The notes under the pieces: model-generated
Told to the model about the DNA's origin: nothing
Databases searched by the model: none
Seen by the model: the letters and a program-made list of their open reading frames with translations, nothing else
Shown: in pieces, positions 28,820 to 35,542 of the stretch
Layout: every line of letters starts with the position of its first letter
Position numbering within the stretch: the first letter of the stretch is position 1
Program-made: the position numbers and the translations under genes
Source of the DNA: a virus
Direction: 5' to 3' (one strand)
IMG/VR virus record: IMGVR_UViG_3300025120_011362
Span: 1 to 42,878 of that record
Length of the DNA: 42,878 nucleotides

Positions 28820-29959
28820 ATGACAGAACTATCATACGCCACTCGTGCGAACAAAGAATACGATTCATGCGAATCAAATTTTATTTCCCTACAACAAAGA
28901 CTCAATGAAGCACTAGATAGAGCACCACACTTTCGTACTCAACTTGCTCAAGTGATAGAAGAGTTTAAAGATAGAAATCCTCAGTGGGATAGCTTTGAGA
29001 ATATCAATCTATGCGAATCATTGGAAACTGCACTGGATAAAATCCTTATAGATACAACCATGCAAAGACAGCCAAACATTAGGCATATTTTGTATATTTT
29101 AAATGAATTCAAAGAAACTATGGTAATGAGTTTGCAGGTTTACAAAAACGAAGATGGAGACTATGTTGCCTGGGACGGACAACATACTGCAATAGCTTTA
29201 TATATTATTGCATGCCTCATATATGGTAAACTTCCAAGTCAAGTTAAAATACCTATTGTTGTTTATTCAATAACACAAAAGAAAGAAATCCGTAATAATT
29301 TTATTAAACTAAATGGTGAATCTAAATTAAATTTAGACTTTATCGACACTTACAAGCAAATGGTTTATGGAGTTAAAGTGGATGGTGCAACAGATCCAGA
29401 ATGGGTAGATGTTTCTGAAAAGAATGATATTCTAGCAGAAGCAGATTTATTTGCAACCAATAAAAAGTTTGGCGACGAAGACGAGTCGGGTGCGTTTACA
29501 TTAATTGCAGATACTGTTATGAGTAGCAAAGGTATAGACAAAAGAAAATCCAAATCAGTTACAAGTATGTTCGCTGAATACTGGAAAAGACTTGGGGTAG
29601 AACGTCCTGTAGAAGCTAAAGAAGCTAGGCAGTTGTTTGAATACTTTAACTTGTGTGATTTGCAAAATATCGATATGCAAAAGCATATGGGCGAGTTTGT
29701 TAAATTTGTAAAACAATTTGAAGCAGACTTTAGTCCCAATGGAATGTTTTGGTCAAAAGTTAGACATGCATATGTAAGTTGGTATGCAGAGAAAAATCCA
29801 GACTTGTATGAAGAACAGGATGGTAAAGTTAGATTTAGCAGTGAGATGCCAACAGGTGTTCCGTTTCTAATAGAGCAACTCAAAAAAAGCACAAATATAC
29901 CTACACCAAAGTATGTTGCTAATAATGGCTTTAAGCCAGCTCAAAAAGATCTGTGGTAA
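28820..29959 (+). CDS. ParB/DGQHR-like domain protein
   Basis: A 379-residue protein. Around residues 110-125 it has YVAWDGQHTAIAL, the DGQHR-type motif of ParB/Srx-fold and DndB-like proteins, in which this motif binds nucleotide or catalyses phosphoryl transfer. Residues 85-175 fit that fold, with VKIPIVVYSI and RNNFIKLNGESK following. The rest is helical and unassigned. It sits behind its own promoter and the tandem-hairpin leader, unlike most genes here. It may act on DNA or on host regulators; the activity is not shown. Confidence 0.7.
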   Translation: MTELSYATRANKEYDSCESNFISLQQRLNEALDRAPHFRTQLAQVIEEFKDRNPQWDSFENINLCESLETALDKILIDTTMQRQPNIRHILYILNEFKETMVMSLQVYKNEDGDYVAWDGQHTAIALYIIACLIYGKLPSQVKIPIVVYSITQKKEIRNNFIKLNGESKLNLDFIDTYKQMVYGVKVDGATDPEWVDVSEKNDILAEADLFATNKKFGDEDESGAFTLIADTVMSSKGIDKRKSKSVTSMFAEYWKRLGVERPVEAKEARQLFEYFNLCDLQNIDMQKHMGEFVKFVKQFEADFSPNGMFWSKVRHAYVSWYAEKNPDLYEEQDGKVRFSSEMPTGVPFLIEQLKKSTNIPTPKYVANNGFKPAQKDLW

Positions 29960-30435
29960 TGCTTAGAGATTGGAGAAATGACGCTAGCAAAGCTGATCAT
30001 ATTGTTAAAGCTCAAGTGGCCCGGGGGGCCACTTGTATGCTAGAAGATTGTAATGAAGCACTCAGTGTATATGTAGGTCCTGGCAGTAATGTGTTGTGTA
30101 GAAAACATCAAAAACAGTGTACTCAGTATGGAGGTATGGGCAAGCCCGAACGTCCACATACATTCTATCGTAACTGGATATGTGAAGATTGTGGATATGA
30201 TCCACGTGAAGATCCAGACTTTGCTGATATAGAAGAATTTGATAACGAGTTTCACAGGCTAGGATGTATGAGAGGTATGATGGAAGGCGACCATGGCATT
30301 ACACAATCAGAAAGTCGCATGGATGAAACACTAGTTGTAGATATAGAAGAAAATATTACGACAAGGTGTTGTATGTGTCATAGAAAGAAAACACTAAAGA
30401 ATAAAGAAAATTTGGGTAAAAAGAAGGGAGACTAG
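29959..30435 (+). CDS. zinc-binding protein, possibly HNH-like
   Basis: A 158-residue protein with several cysteine/histidine clusters: CMLEDC and CRKHQKQC in the N-terminal half, CEDCGYD in the centre, GCMRGMMEGDHG, and CCMCHRKK near the basic C terminus. The multiple CxxC knuckles and the MEGDHG segment resemble a zinc-bound HNH/treble-clef nuclease, but the full catalytic pattern is not certain. The ATG shares one base with the ParB-like stop, so the two are probably made together. Confidence 0.65.
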   Translation: MLRDWRNDASKADHIVKAQVARGATCMLEDCNEALSVYVGPGSNVLCRKHQKQCTQYGGMGKPERPHTFYRNWICEDCGYDPREDPDFADIEEFDNEFHRLGCMRGMMEGDHGITQSESRMDETLVVDIEENITTRCCMCHRKKTLKNKENLGKKKGD

Positions 30436-30438
30436 CCC

Positions 30439-30537
30439 TAACTCATACTATAATATTACATAACTTGCGTGAGTGTACTTAACTCATACTATAGTAGTAA
30501 TAGTCAGATGTTGGTTAGAGTCCCAGTCAAATGTTGG
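30439..30537. repeat. short direct repeats in a 152-bp convergent gap
   Basis: TAACTCATACTATA occurs at 30439-30452 and again at 30480-30493. AGTCAGATGTTGG (30502-30514) recurs with one mismatch as AGTCAAATGTTGG (30525-30537). No convincing frame covers this gap between convergent genes. No tRNA fold was found. It could be a small RNA, a 3' regulatory region or protein sites. Confidence 0.5.
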
Positions 30538-30547
30538 ATAAAAAGGG

Positions 30548-30575
30548 AGGCTGATTTCCTTTAGGTTTTCAGCCT
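30548..30575. terminator. possible terminator-like hairpin between convergent genes
   Basis: AGGCTGA (30548-30554) pairs with TCAGCCT (30569-30575) around a 14-base T-rich loop. It lies between the zinc-protein stop and the minus-strand gene end, where both transcripts should stop. No long T-run follows on either strand, so this is tentative. Confidence 0.35.
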
Positions 30576-30587
30576 ATTGGTATTAGA

Positions 30588-30818
30588 TTACTTTCTGTTC
30601 CATATTGCATATAGAACCCAGATAGCAATCAAGCCCATTAGGCCTTCAGCGCCAAGTGTTGAGAGCATAGCACTCACGTTACTTACGACACTTACTTCTG
30701 GAAAGAATGGTATTGCACCTAGTCCTAGTACTTCTACTACGATCATAAGAGCCGCGATACTTACGCCTACTTCAGCTAAAGCACCAGCCCATCCTTTTAC
30801 TTTGTTGATAATATCCAT
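30588..30818 (-). CDS. small two-span membrane protein, holin-like
   Basis: A 76-residue protein with two hydrophobic helices (VGVSIAALMIVVEVLGLGAI and GLMGLIAIWVLYAIW) and a charged end (NRK). I recall similar small proteins starting MDI(I/L)NKVKGW in T4-like cyanophages, without assigned function. Two-span topology and size would allow a holin. It is a single minus-strand gene amid plus-strand early genes, with AGGAG before its ATG at 30818, so it is probably under its own control. Confidence 0.7.
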   Translation of the reverse strand: MDIINKVKGWAGALAEVGVSIAALMIVVEVLGLGAIPFFPEVSVVSNVSAMLSTLGAEGLMGLIAIWVLYAIWNRK

Positions 30819-30888
30819 GTATTATCTCCTTTTATATACGGATGTAGTACACCCGTATTATTATTTACAAAAAAGATGCAGAAAAAGG

Positions 30889-30917
30889 TTGACAATAAGA
30901 CATCTTGGTGCTATATT
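30889..30917 (+). promoter_or_regulatory. repeated early promoter, copy B
   Basis: TTGACA (30889-30894), 17-bp spacer ending GACATCTTGGTGC (the first G belongs to AAGA-C context), and TATATT (30912-30917), preceded by AAAAAGG. It drives the gene at 30951, which has AGGAG before its ATG. Confidence 0.85.
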
Positions 30918-30950
30918 ATAAGAGTAAGTTAAGCAAAACAGGAGTTAACT

Positions 30951-31292
30951 ATGCAGACACAGATTCAAAATTTACTCGCAGACATCAAAACAGACTATAT
31001 CAATTGGTCTACTAGCAATGGAACTAAAGAAATTAGTTCATATGCACAAGATGTGCTTAATGCTTTTGATGACAATGTTGAAGTAAAACATGGTAAGAAA
31101 TACATCAAAATACTTGGTGGTATTTCTAGTGGTGTTTGGGGTTTTATTGTTGCTACTGATGACCACCCTAAGTTTAAAAAAGGTGACATACTAAAAGCGG
31201 CAAGTTACAATGCTCCTACAACAAATAAAGCTAGAGGTAACGTTTTTGACGGTTACAAAATTCAATGGACTGGACCTAATTACTTAAACTAA
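30951..31292 (+). CDS. conserved-type early phage protein, 113 aa
   Basis: A 113-residue soluble protein with a helical N-terminal half (QIQNLLADIKTDYINWSTSN) and a beta-rich, Gly/Lys-rich C-terminal half (KYIKILGGISSGVWGFIVAT; FKKGDILKAASYNAPT). It is alone between two copies of the repeated early promoter, so it is a single-gene transcription unit. I recall related sequences in marine T4-like phages but no function. Candidate host-takeover protein by position only. Confidence 0.75.
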   Translation: MQTQIQNLLADIKTDYINWSTSNGTKEISSYAQDVLNAFDDNVEVKHGKKYIKILGGISSGVWGFIVATDDHPKFKKGDILKAASYNAPTTNKARGNVFDGYKIQWTGPNYLN

Positions 31293-31303
31293 AAACAAAA
31301 AGG

Positions 31304-31332
31304 TTGACAGTATGACATCTTGGTGCTATACT
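31304..31332 (+). promoter_or_regulatory. repeated early promoter, copy C
   Basis: TTGACA (31304-31309), 17-bp spacer with GACATCTTGGTGC, and TATACT (31327-31332), preceded by AAAAAGG-like sequence (CAAAAAGG). AGGAG and the ATG at 31362 follow. Confidence 0.88.
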
Positions 31333-31361
31333 GTTAACATAATAAGAAAAAGGAGTAACAC

Positions 31362-31577
31362 ATGGGTGCAGTAAAATCAATGGTAATGGATTTAGAAGAG
31401 AAATGTTTCGATCAGTTGACTGATGAAATTGGCGAATGTGAAGATATTTCCGACGCACAATTTAAAGCAATGAAGATTTTCAAAGAAAATAATTTATTGG
31501 ATTATATAGGTGCTGATTATTTGGAAGAAAGTGTTAGTGAAATATGGGCAGAAAAATGGAGCAAATATAATGTTTAG
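31362..31577 (+). CDS. hypothetical early protein, 71 aa
   Basis: A 71-residue acidic, helical protein (MVMDLEEKCFDQLTDEIGEC, then AQFKAMKIFKENNLL). AGGAG stands before ATG 31362 and an early promoter 30 bp upstream. Its end overlaps the next small membrane-protein gene by 8 bp. No domain recognised. Confidence 0.7.
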   Translation: MGAVKSMVMDLEEKCFDQLTDEIGECEDISDAQFKAMKIFKENNLLDYIGADYLEESVSEIWAEKWSKYNV

Positions 31578-31734
31578 ATTTTGTTTAGGACTTGGTTGTT
31601 TAATTCTTGCAGTAGGAGCAATTGATGGTCCTACAGGACACGAAGGAGATGCTTGGCATCTTGCATTTATGTTTGGAGCATTAGGCGTAGGCTTTATGCT
31701 TTGGGCTTTACCAGCAATAATAGATAGGAGCTAA
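31570..31734 (+). CDS. small membrane protein, 54 aa
   Basis: A 54-residue protein with two hydrophobic stretches (MFRFCLGLGCLILAVGAI and HLAFMFGALGVGFMLWALPA) split by a polar turn (DGPTGHEGDAW). ATG 31570 lies in the end of the previous gene; a longer start in the same frame would be buried in that gene. Probably an early-expressed inner-membrane protein. Function unknown. Confidence 0.65.
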   Translation: MFRFCLGLGCLILAVGAIDGPTGHEGDAWHLAFMFGALGVGFMLWALPAIIDRS

Positions 31735-31736
31735 AC

Positions 31737-32030
31737 ATGTCTACACTACAAAATGCAATAGACGCAATGCGTTTAATCAATAACCAATCAGACCTCAATG
31801 AGCTTGCTAAAGTTTGGAAATTGCAAATGAGCTATATTGGTAGCAAAGCCAAACGTGGTCTTAAAAAAGGTGACACTGTTGAATGGGAATCACGTGGCAT
31901 TGTAAGAACTGGTAAAATTGTAAAAATGAATCCAAAGACTGTAGAAGTTGCTGACATGGGCAATACTCCGTTTGGCAGAACAGTTACTAGGGTACCGGCT
32001 AGTATGATAATTGGTAAGGTTGCGGCTTGA
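31737..32030 (+). CDS. conserved-type phage protein with SH3/KOW-like strands, 97 aa
   Basis: A 97-residue basic protein. The N-terminal third is helical (LQNAIDAMRLINNQSDLNEL). The rest (GLKKGDTVEWESRGIVRTGK, IVKMNPKTVEV) resembles a small SH3/KOW-like barrel, a fold often used with nucleic acid or ribosomes. The fold call is by pattern only. AGGAG is placed before ATG 31737. It overlaps the MazG-like gene by 4 bp. Confidence 0.7.
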   Translation: MSTLQNAIDAMRLINNQSDLNELAKVWKLQMSYIGSKAKRGLKKGDTVEWESRGIVRTGKIVKMNPKTVEVADMGNTPFGRTVTRVPASMIIGKVAA

Positions 32031-32293
32031 AAAAACTAGACAAACATCAACAGTTGTTCGCCATCTCTGCTGAAGAGTGTGGCGAACTTGTGCAAGTATG
32101 TATGAAAATACTCCGCAAAGCCAAAGTCAATGATGAATGGAATGCTAAACTGCTGGAAGAAGCAGGTGATGTTTTTTGTATGTTGGATCTAATGGTAATA
32201 CATGGTTACCTTACTTGGGACGATATTCAAAAAAGATCCAATGTTAAAAAAGAAAAATTAATTAAATGGAGTAATTTAATTCCTAAAAAATAG
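32027..32293 (+). CDS. second MazG-like NTP-pyrophosphatase
   Basis: An 88-residue all-alpha protein of MazG/dUTPase-like type. Metal motifs are AEECGELVQVCMKIL (ExxE) and LLEEAGDVFCMLDLM (ExxD). It is smaller than the protein at 8117 and not obviously its close copy. The start is TTG at 32027, overlapping the preceding TGA; no ATG lies near. Two pyrophosphatases in one window suggest control of more than one nucleotide, for example dUTP and a modified or stress nucleotide, which is inference. Confidence 0.75.
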   Translation: MKKLDKHQQLFAISAEECGELVQVCMKILRKAKVNDEWNAKLLEEAGDVFCMLDLMVIHGYLTWDDIQKRSNVKKEKLIKWSNLIPKK

Positions 32294-32303
32294 TACATTG
32301 TTT

Positions 32304-32311
32304 CATAAATA
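32304..32311 (+). promoter_or_regulatory. T4-late-promoter-like element (CATAAATA)
   Basis: CATAAATA lies in the 26-bp gap between the MazG-like gene and the gene at 32320. It matches the NATAAATA late core, but the distance to the start codon leaves almost no leader, so it may be chance. Confidence 0.3.
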
Positions 32312-32319
32312 TCAATGAG

Positions 32320-32757
32320 ATGATGTACATTAAAAACGATCCAATTGTTTTTACATGGAAAGATATAGACAGATACCTAGACGAAAATACCAGATGTAAT
32401 TATATATTGGAGACAGAATACCAAGGCGTTCAATATGCAATTTTTTATCATGGATTTCCTTTCAAGAAATACATGGCGGCACATTGGACAGAAGATCAAT
32501 ATAAATGGGCAGATGTACCCGCAATTGCCGAAGCAGATTGGATAGAGGATTTAGAAATTGACGGTATCATTGCAGACAATGGAGATGTTATCTACAGTAG
32601 GTACCCAACTGAACGCAGGAGTAGCGATGATGGTAGTGTTTGGATTCGCGGCAGTGATACAAGCAGTACAGATCCTCAAAGACGGTGCACATTGACCATA
32701 TTCAAAGGAAGACTGGAGTATTGGGAAAATGACAAATACAAAAAGAATTGCATTTGA
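32320..32757 (+). CDS. hypothetical protein, 145 aa
   Basis: A 145-residue acidic, aromatic-rich protein (TWKDIDRYLDENTRCNYILE, YQGVQYAIFYHGFPFKKYMA) ending in a basic tail. ATGs at 32320 and 32323 are both possible. The strand-rich pattern suggests a small globular domain, but no family is recognised. It overlaps the next gene by 29 bp in another frame. Confidence 0.65.
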   Translation: MMYIKNDPIVFTWKDIDRYLDENTRCNYILETEYQGVQYAIFYHGFPFKKYMAAHWTEDQYKWADVPAIAEADWIEDLEIDGIIADNGDVIYSRYPTERRSSDDGSVWIRGSDTSSTDPQRRCTLTIFKGRLEYWENDKYKKNCI

Positions 32758-32932
32758 AGACGCATTAGAAGAAGATGATTTTGGACTTATAATTGGTAAA
32801 GATGGTAGCCTTAAAGGTATGTTTGTACCAACTGAATATGAAGATGAAGATTATATCCCTGAAGAAATTGTACAAATACTAAACAAAGTTTATGGTGTTG
32901 ATATTGCTACCGACTCCGCTACTATTCATTAA
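32729..32932 (+). CDS. hypothetical acidic protein, 67 aa
   Basis: A 67-residue strongly acidic protein (EDALEEDDFGLIIGKDGSLK, TEYEDEDYIPEEIVQIL). Small acidic early proteins can mimic DNA or bind host polymerases, but nothing here shows that. It starts inside the previous gene and its stop directly touches the next ATG. Confidence 0.65.
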   Translation: MTNTKRIAFEDALEEDDFGLIIGKDGSLKGMFVPTEYEDEDYIPEEIVQILNKVYGVDIATDSATIH

Positions 32933-33103
32933 ATGAGACGAAATCGTAAACCAGACCCTAGAGAATACATTGAAGTTAGAATTAAACAACTAATTGACGA
33001 TAGACGCAAGGCACATGAACCTATGGATAAAGAATGGTACTTGCGGATAATCAGTGAGCTAAGATATGTGTTAACTATTATGAATAAAAAGGTTGACAAG
33101 TAA
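32933..33103 (+). CDS. small basic protein, 56 aa
   Basis: A 56-residue basic, helical protein (MRRNRKPDPREYIEVRIKQL, KEWYLRIISELRYVLTIM). It starts directly after the preceding stop and its last codons (KKVDK) are read through the -35 region of the next early promoter. The end of the gene and the promoter thus share the same bases. Function unknown. Confidence 0.6.
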   Translation: MRRNRKPDPREYIEVRIKQLIDDRRKAHEPMDKEWYLRIISELRYVLTIMNKKVDK

Positions 33104-33121
33104 GACATCTTATGTTACTAT
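33093..33121 (+). promoter_or_regulatory. repeated early promoter, copy D
   Basis: TTGACA (33093-33098), 17-bp spacer starting AGTAAGACATCTTATG, and TACTAT (33116-33121), preceded by AAAAAGG. The GACATCTT part of the spacer block is kept but GGTG is not. It overlaps the end of the 56-residue gene and drives the gene at 33153 (CAGGAG before its ATG). Confidence 0.8.
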
Positions 33122-33152
33122 AAGACTTAACATTAAACAACAGGAGTTGCCA

Positions 33153-33404
33153 ATGGCTATGAACTTTTTTGAAATTACCCCTCAGCAACAAAAAGCTACC
33201 GGTCTTGCTGAATTTATGACAGACCTGACTTATAAAATTAAAGATGACCATGACATGGCTGTACGCCTAATGCGTCTAGCTGAAAAGCTCAGTGATTTGG
33301 ATGCACTGTTTGGTACTCGTTGGGAACGAGATTTTGATGCTGATGAGAAAAAGTTGGCAGTACAATGTGTAAAACTTATGGAGAAACAGAATGCATCAAC
33401 TTGA
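33153..33404 (+). CDS. hypothetical early protein, 83 aa
   Basis: An 83-residue helical protein (MAMNFFEITPQQQKATGLAE, MAVRLMRLAEKLSDLDALFG). AGGAG before ATG 33153 and the early promoter 32 bp upstream fix this start; the longer frame would run through the promoter. It overlaps the next gene by 14 bp. No domain recognised. Confidence 0.7.
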   Translation: MAMNFFEITPQQQKATGLAEFMTDLTYKIKDDHDMAVRLMRLAEKLSDLDALFGTRWERDFDADEKKLAVQCVKLMEKQNAST

Positions 33405-33579
33405 ACTATTGGAAAAACGCATTGACAATGTCATGACTGCTAGAGACTTTTGTGGTCCTAATAGTTGGGGTGAAAATTATTGGAGCGGAGTATTAGCTTG
33501 TTTAATGAGGCAACTCAATGAATATACCAATCAACCTGGTGTAAAAACTTCAAAAGAAACTATTAATAATTTGCATTAA
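33391..33579 (+). CDS. hypothetical early protein, 62 aa
   Basis: A 62-residue protein with helical ends and a Trp/Gly-rich centre (CGPNSWGENYWSGVLACLMR). GGAG lies at workable distance before ATG 33391, inside the previous gene. It ends four bases before the next early promoter. Function unknown. Confidence 0.65.
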   Translation: MHQLELLEKRIDNVMTARDFCGPNSWGENYWSGVLACLMRQLNEYTNQPGVKTSKETINNLH

Positions 33580-33583
33580 AAGG

Positions 33584-33612
33584 TTGACATCGTGACATCT
33601 TGGTGCTATATT
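33584..33612 (+). promoter_or_regulatory. repeated early promoter, copy E
   Basis: TTGACA (33584-33589), 17-bp spacer with GACATCTTGGTGC, and TATATT (33607-33612), preceded by TAAAAGG. It is identical to copies B and C through the GACATCTTGGTGCTATA block. It drives the HAD gene at 33643. Confidence 0.88.
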
Positions 33613-33642
33613 ATTAGTATAAGTTAAAAAAGAAAGCAGACT

Positions 33643-34215
33643 ATGAAAAAGAATTTAATACTGACCGATTGTGATGGAGTGCTAGTTAATTGGGAAAACA
33701 GTTTCATTGATTGGATGACAGCACAAGGCTTTACACCTGACCCTAATCAATATGGTTATGATATGCACAAAAGGTTTGGTGAGAGAAAAGCAAAGATCAA
33801 AGCATTAGTAAGAGAGTTTAATAACAGTGCTTGGATTGGTTGGTTGAAGCCACACAAAGATGCAGTTGACGGAGTTGCAAAGCTAGCTGAAAAAGGCTGG
33901 AGGTTTGGAGCAATTACTAGTTTAAGCGAAGATGAATATGCACAAAAATTAAGAGCTTACAATATGAAAGATCTTTTTGGAGATGTATTTGATTTTGTAA
34001 CCTGCATTGATACAGGAGCAGACAAAGACGAAGCTCTACTCCCTTATAAAGATAGTGGCTTGTACTGGATAGAAGACAAGCCGGAAAATGCAAAACTTGG
34101 TGCCGATTTTGGTCTTAACACAATAATGTTAAGGCATCAACATAATGCTAACTTTAGTTACGACGGTGTTCATACTGTAGACAACTGGGCTCAAATCGTT
34201 AATTATATTAACTAG
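33643..34215 (+). CDS. HAD-superfamily nucleotidase-like protein
   Basis: A 190-residue HAD hydrolase. Motif I is TDCDGVLVNW with the two catalytic Asp, motif II is the Thr/Ser in GAITSLSED, and the acidic motif IV is YWIEDKPENA. The length and an alpha-helical insert after motif I (residues about 20-60) fit 5'-nucleotidase / deoxyribonucleotidase-like members. It would release nucleosides or act on a sugar phosphate; the substrate is not shown. It has its own early promoter and converges on phoH with an 8-bp overlap. Confidence 0.82.
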   Translation: MKKNLILTDCDGVLVNWENSFIDWMTAQGFTPDPNQYGYDMHKRFGERKAKIKALVREFNNSAWIGWLKPHKDAVDGVAKLAEKGWRFGAITSLSEDEYAQKLRAYNMKDLFGDVFDFVTCIDTGADKDEALLPYKDSGLYWIEDKPENAKLGADFGLNTIMLRHQHNANFSYDGVHTVDNWAQIVNYIN

Positions 34216-34930
34216 TTTCGTCGTAAATCTGTAAAACGTCAGCAACTACAGGATGTCTTTCGACATCCTTTTTTGTAAACTGCACATGTGATATTGTATT
34301 GTATGCTTTTGCATTTAATTTATGTAAAAAGTCTTTCAAACCATTATTTGAATATCCTCTATCGTGTTGAGCAAGGTCACCTGTCACTACTATTTTACTT
34401 CCCTCACCAATACGGGTCAATAACATTTTAGTTTGCTCTTGTGTTGCGTTCTGCATTTCGTCTGCAATAATCCAAGAATTTTTAAATGTTCGTCCACGCA
34501 TGAATGCTAAAGGTGATATTTCAATTGTTTTATTTTCTAACATTTGTGCCACCTGTTTGGGTTTGTAGTATTCTTCTAGAAAATCAAAGATTGGTCTAGT
34601 CCAGGGTTCCATTTTTTGTTTTAAGTCGCCGGGCAAAAAGCCGTGTTGTTCGTCAACACTAACGGCGGGCCGAGTAACCACTATGCGATTAACCTCTCCA
34701 TCTTCTAACTTGCGTACTCCCATCTGCACAGCCATCATAGTTTTGCCCGTACCAGCTGGTCCAGTTGCAAAAACAATATGTTTGGAAGTGTCATTTAAGT
34801 ATTCAAGAAGATCTTCTTGATGCAAGTTGCGAGGTAGGATTTGTAGTTTCTTTCTGCGATAATCTTGCAGTTCAATAACCATATCGTTAAACGATCCTCT
34901 CGGGTTTTGTTTTTTTGCTCTTTTAGCCAT
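34208..34930 (-). CDS. phoH: PhoH-like ATPase
   Basis: A 240-residue P-loop ATPase of the PhoH family, widespread in marine phages. Walker A is GPAGTGKT at 57-64. RIVVTRPAVSVDEQHGFLPG, the Walker B region WIIADEMQNAT and KIVVTGDLAQHD follow as in PhoH/PhoL. The family is tied to phosphate starvation in E. coli and to RNA metabolism by domain fusions; its phage role is not settled. It is a lone minus-strand gene, divergent from the gene at 35006 across the second TACATAAGTACTTAT element. Confidence 0.95.
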   Translation of the reverse strand: MAKRAKKQNPRGSFNDMVIELQDYRRKKLQILPRNLHQEDLLEYLNDTSKHIVFATGPAGTGKTMMAVQMGVRKLEDGEVNRIVVTRPAVSVDEQHGFLPGDLKQKMEPWTRPIFDFLEEYYKPKQVAQMLENKTIEISPLAFMRGRTFKNSWIIADEMQNATQEQTKMLLTRIGEGSKIVVTGDLAQHDRGYSNNGLKDFLHKLNAKAYNTISHVQFTKKDVERHPVVADVLQIYDETS

Positions 34931-34969
34931 TTATGTAAACTCCATGTTTGTCTGCGAGCCCATGTTGTC

Positions 34970-34984
34970 TACATAAGTACTTAT
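34970..34984. repeat. TACATAAGTACTTAT element, copy 2
   Basis: Identical over 15 bp to 26043-26057 and again placed between divergent genes (phoH on the minus strand, 35006 on the plus strand). On the minus strand it reads TATAAGTACTTATGTA, and TATAAT overlaps its plus-strand end at 34982-34987, so it could carry promoters both ways. Confidence 0.55.
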
Positions 34985-35005
34985 AATAAAGGACTAAATA
35001 CTACT

Positions 35006-35542
35006 ATGAAAGAGATAGAAGAATTAAAAAATACATTAGACAACCTTGTAGACTCAAGTTCAGACCTTAATATTCTTATTGAGTTTGAGGAAGTCTTGGA
35101 TAATCTTAACATATATGCTTTTAAAAATTGGGAATACGGCGAAGTAATTGCTGGACCAGAAGTCACAAAATATTGGATCAATGTAACACTGATGTATCCA
35201 TATAAATTAATGCCAGACCCAGACGCTTCAATGCGTTTGATAAAGCATGGGTGTAGAGTGTTTATGGGTAAAGATACATTTATGGAACCTAAGAAAATAG
35301 TAACTCCAGATGATTTAGGAGAAATAGATCCTAAATCAGGTAAACGTAAACCAATACGTCTTAAAAAACCTGTTTGGTTAGTAAACATTGAAATGCCAAG
35401 ACAGTTCGTAGACGACTTTGAATCAAGTAAAGTTACTATTAATGGTATTGATATTGACCTGACAGAAGTCGAAGGCGCATATGATACAGATTATGATAAT
35501 GAAATGAATCCAGAAAAAACAGATTTAGGAGTTGAACAATGA
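35006..35542 (+). CDS. conserved-type phage protein, 178 aa
   Basis: A 178-residue acidic protein with a helical start (KEIEELKNTLDNLVDSSSDL) and a beta-rich centre (YWINVTLMYPYKLMPDPDAS; LKKPVWLVNIEMPRQFVDDF). ATG 35006 is used; the frame is open into phoH but that part is antisense shadow. A CTAAATAC sequence at 34994-35001 weakly resembles a late promoter. It is coupled by ATGA to the next gene. I recall this pair in marine T4-like phages, but no function. Confidence 0.75.
   Translation: MKEIEELKNTLDNLVDSSSDLNILIEFEEVLDNLNIYAFKNWEYGEVIAGPEVTKYWINVTLMYPYKLMPDPDASMRLIKHGCRVFMGKDTFMEPKKIVTPDDLGEIDPKSGKRKPIRLKKPVWLVNIEMPRQFVDDFESSKVTINGIDIDLTEVEGAYDTDYDNEMNPEKTDLGVEQ

Noticed and set aside
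30436-30587. A tRNA or tRNA-like gene in the convergent gap.
   Set aside because: No acceptor stem, anticodon arm or T-loop consensus could be fitted.
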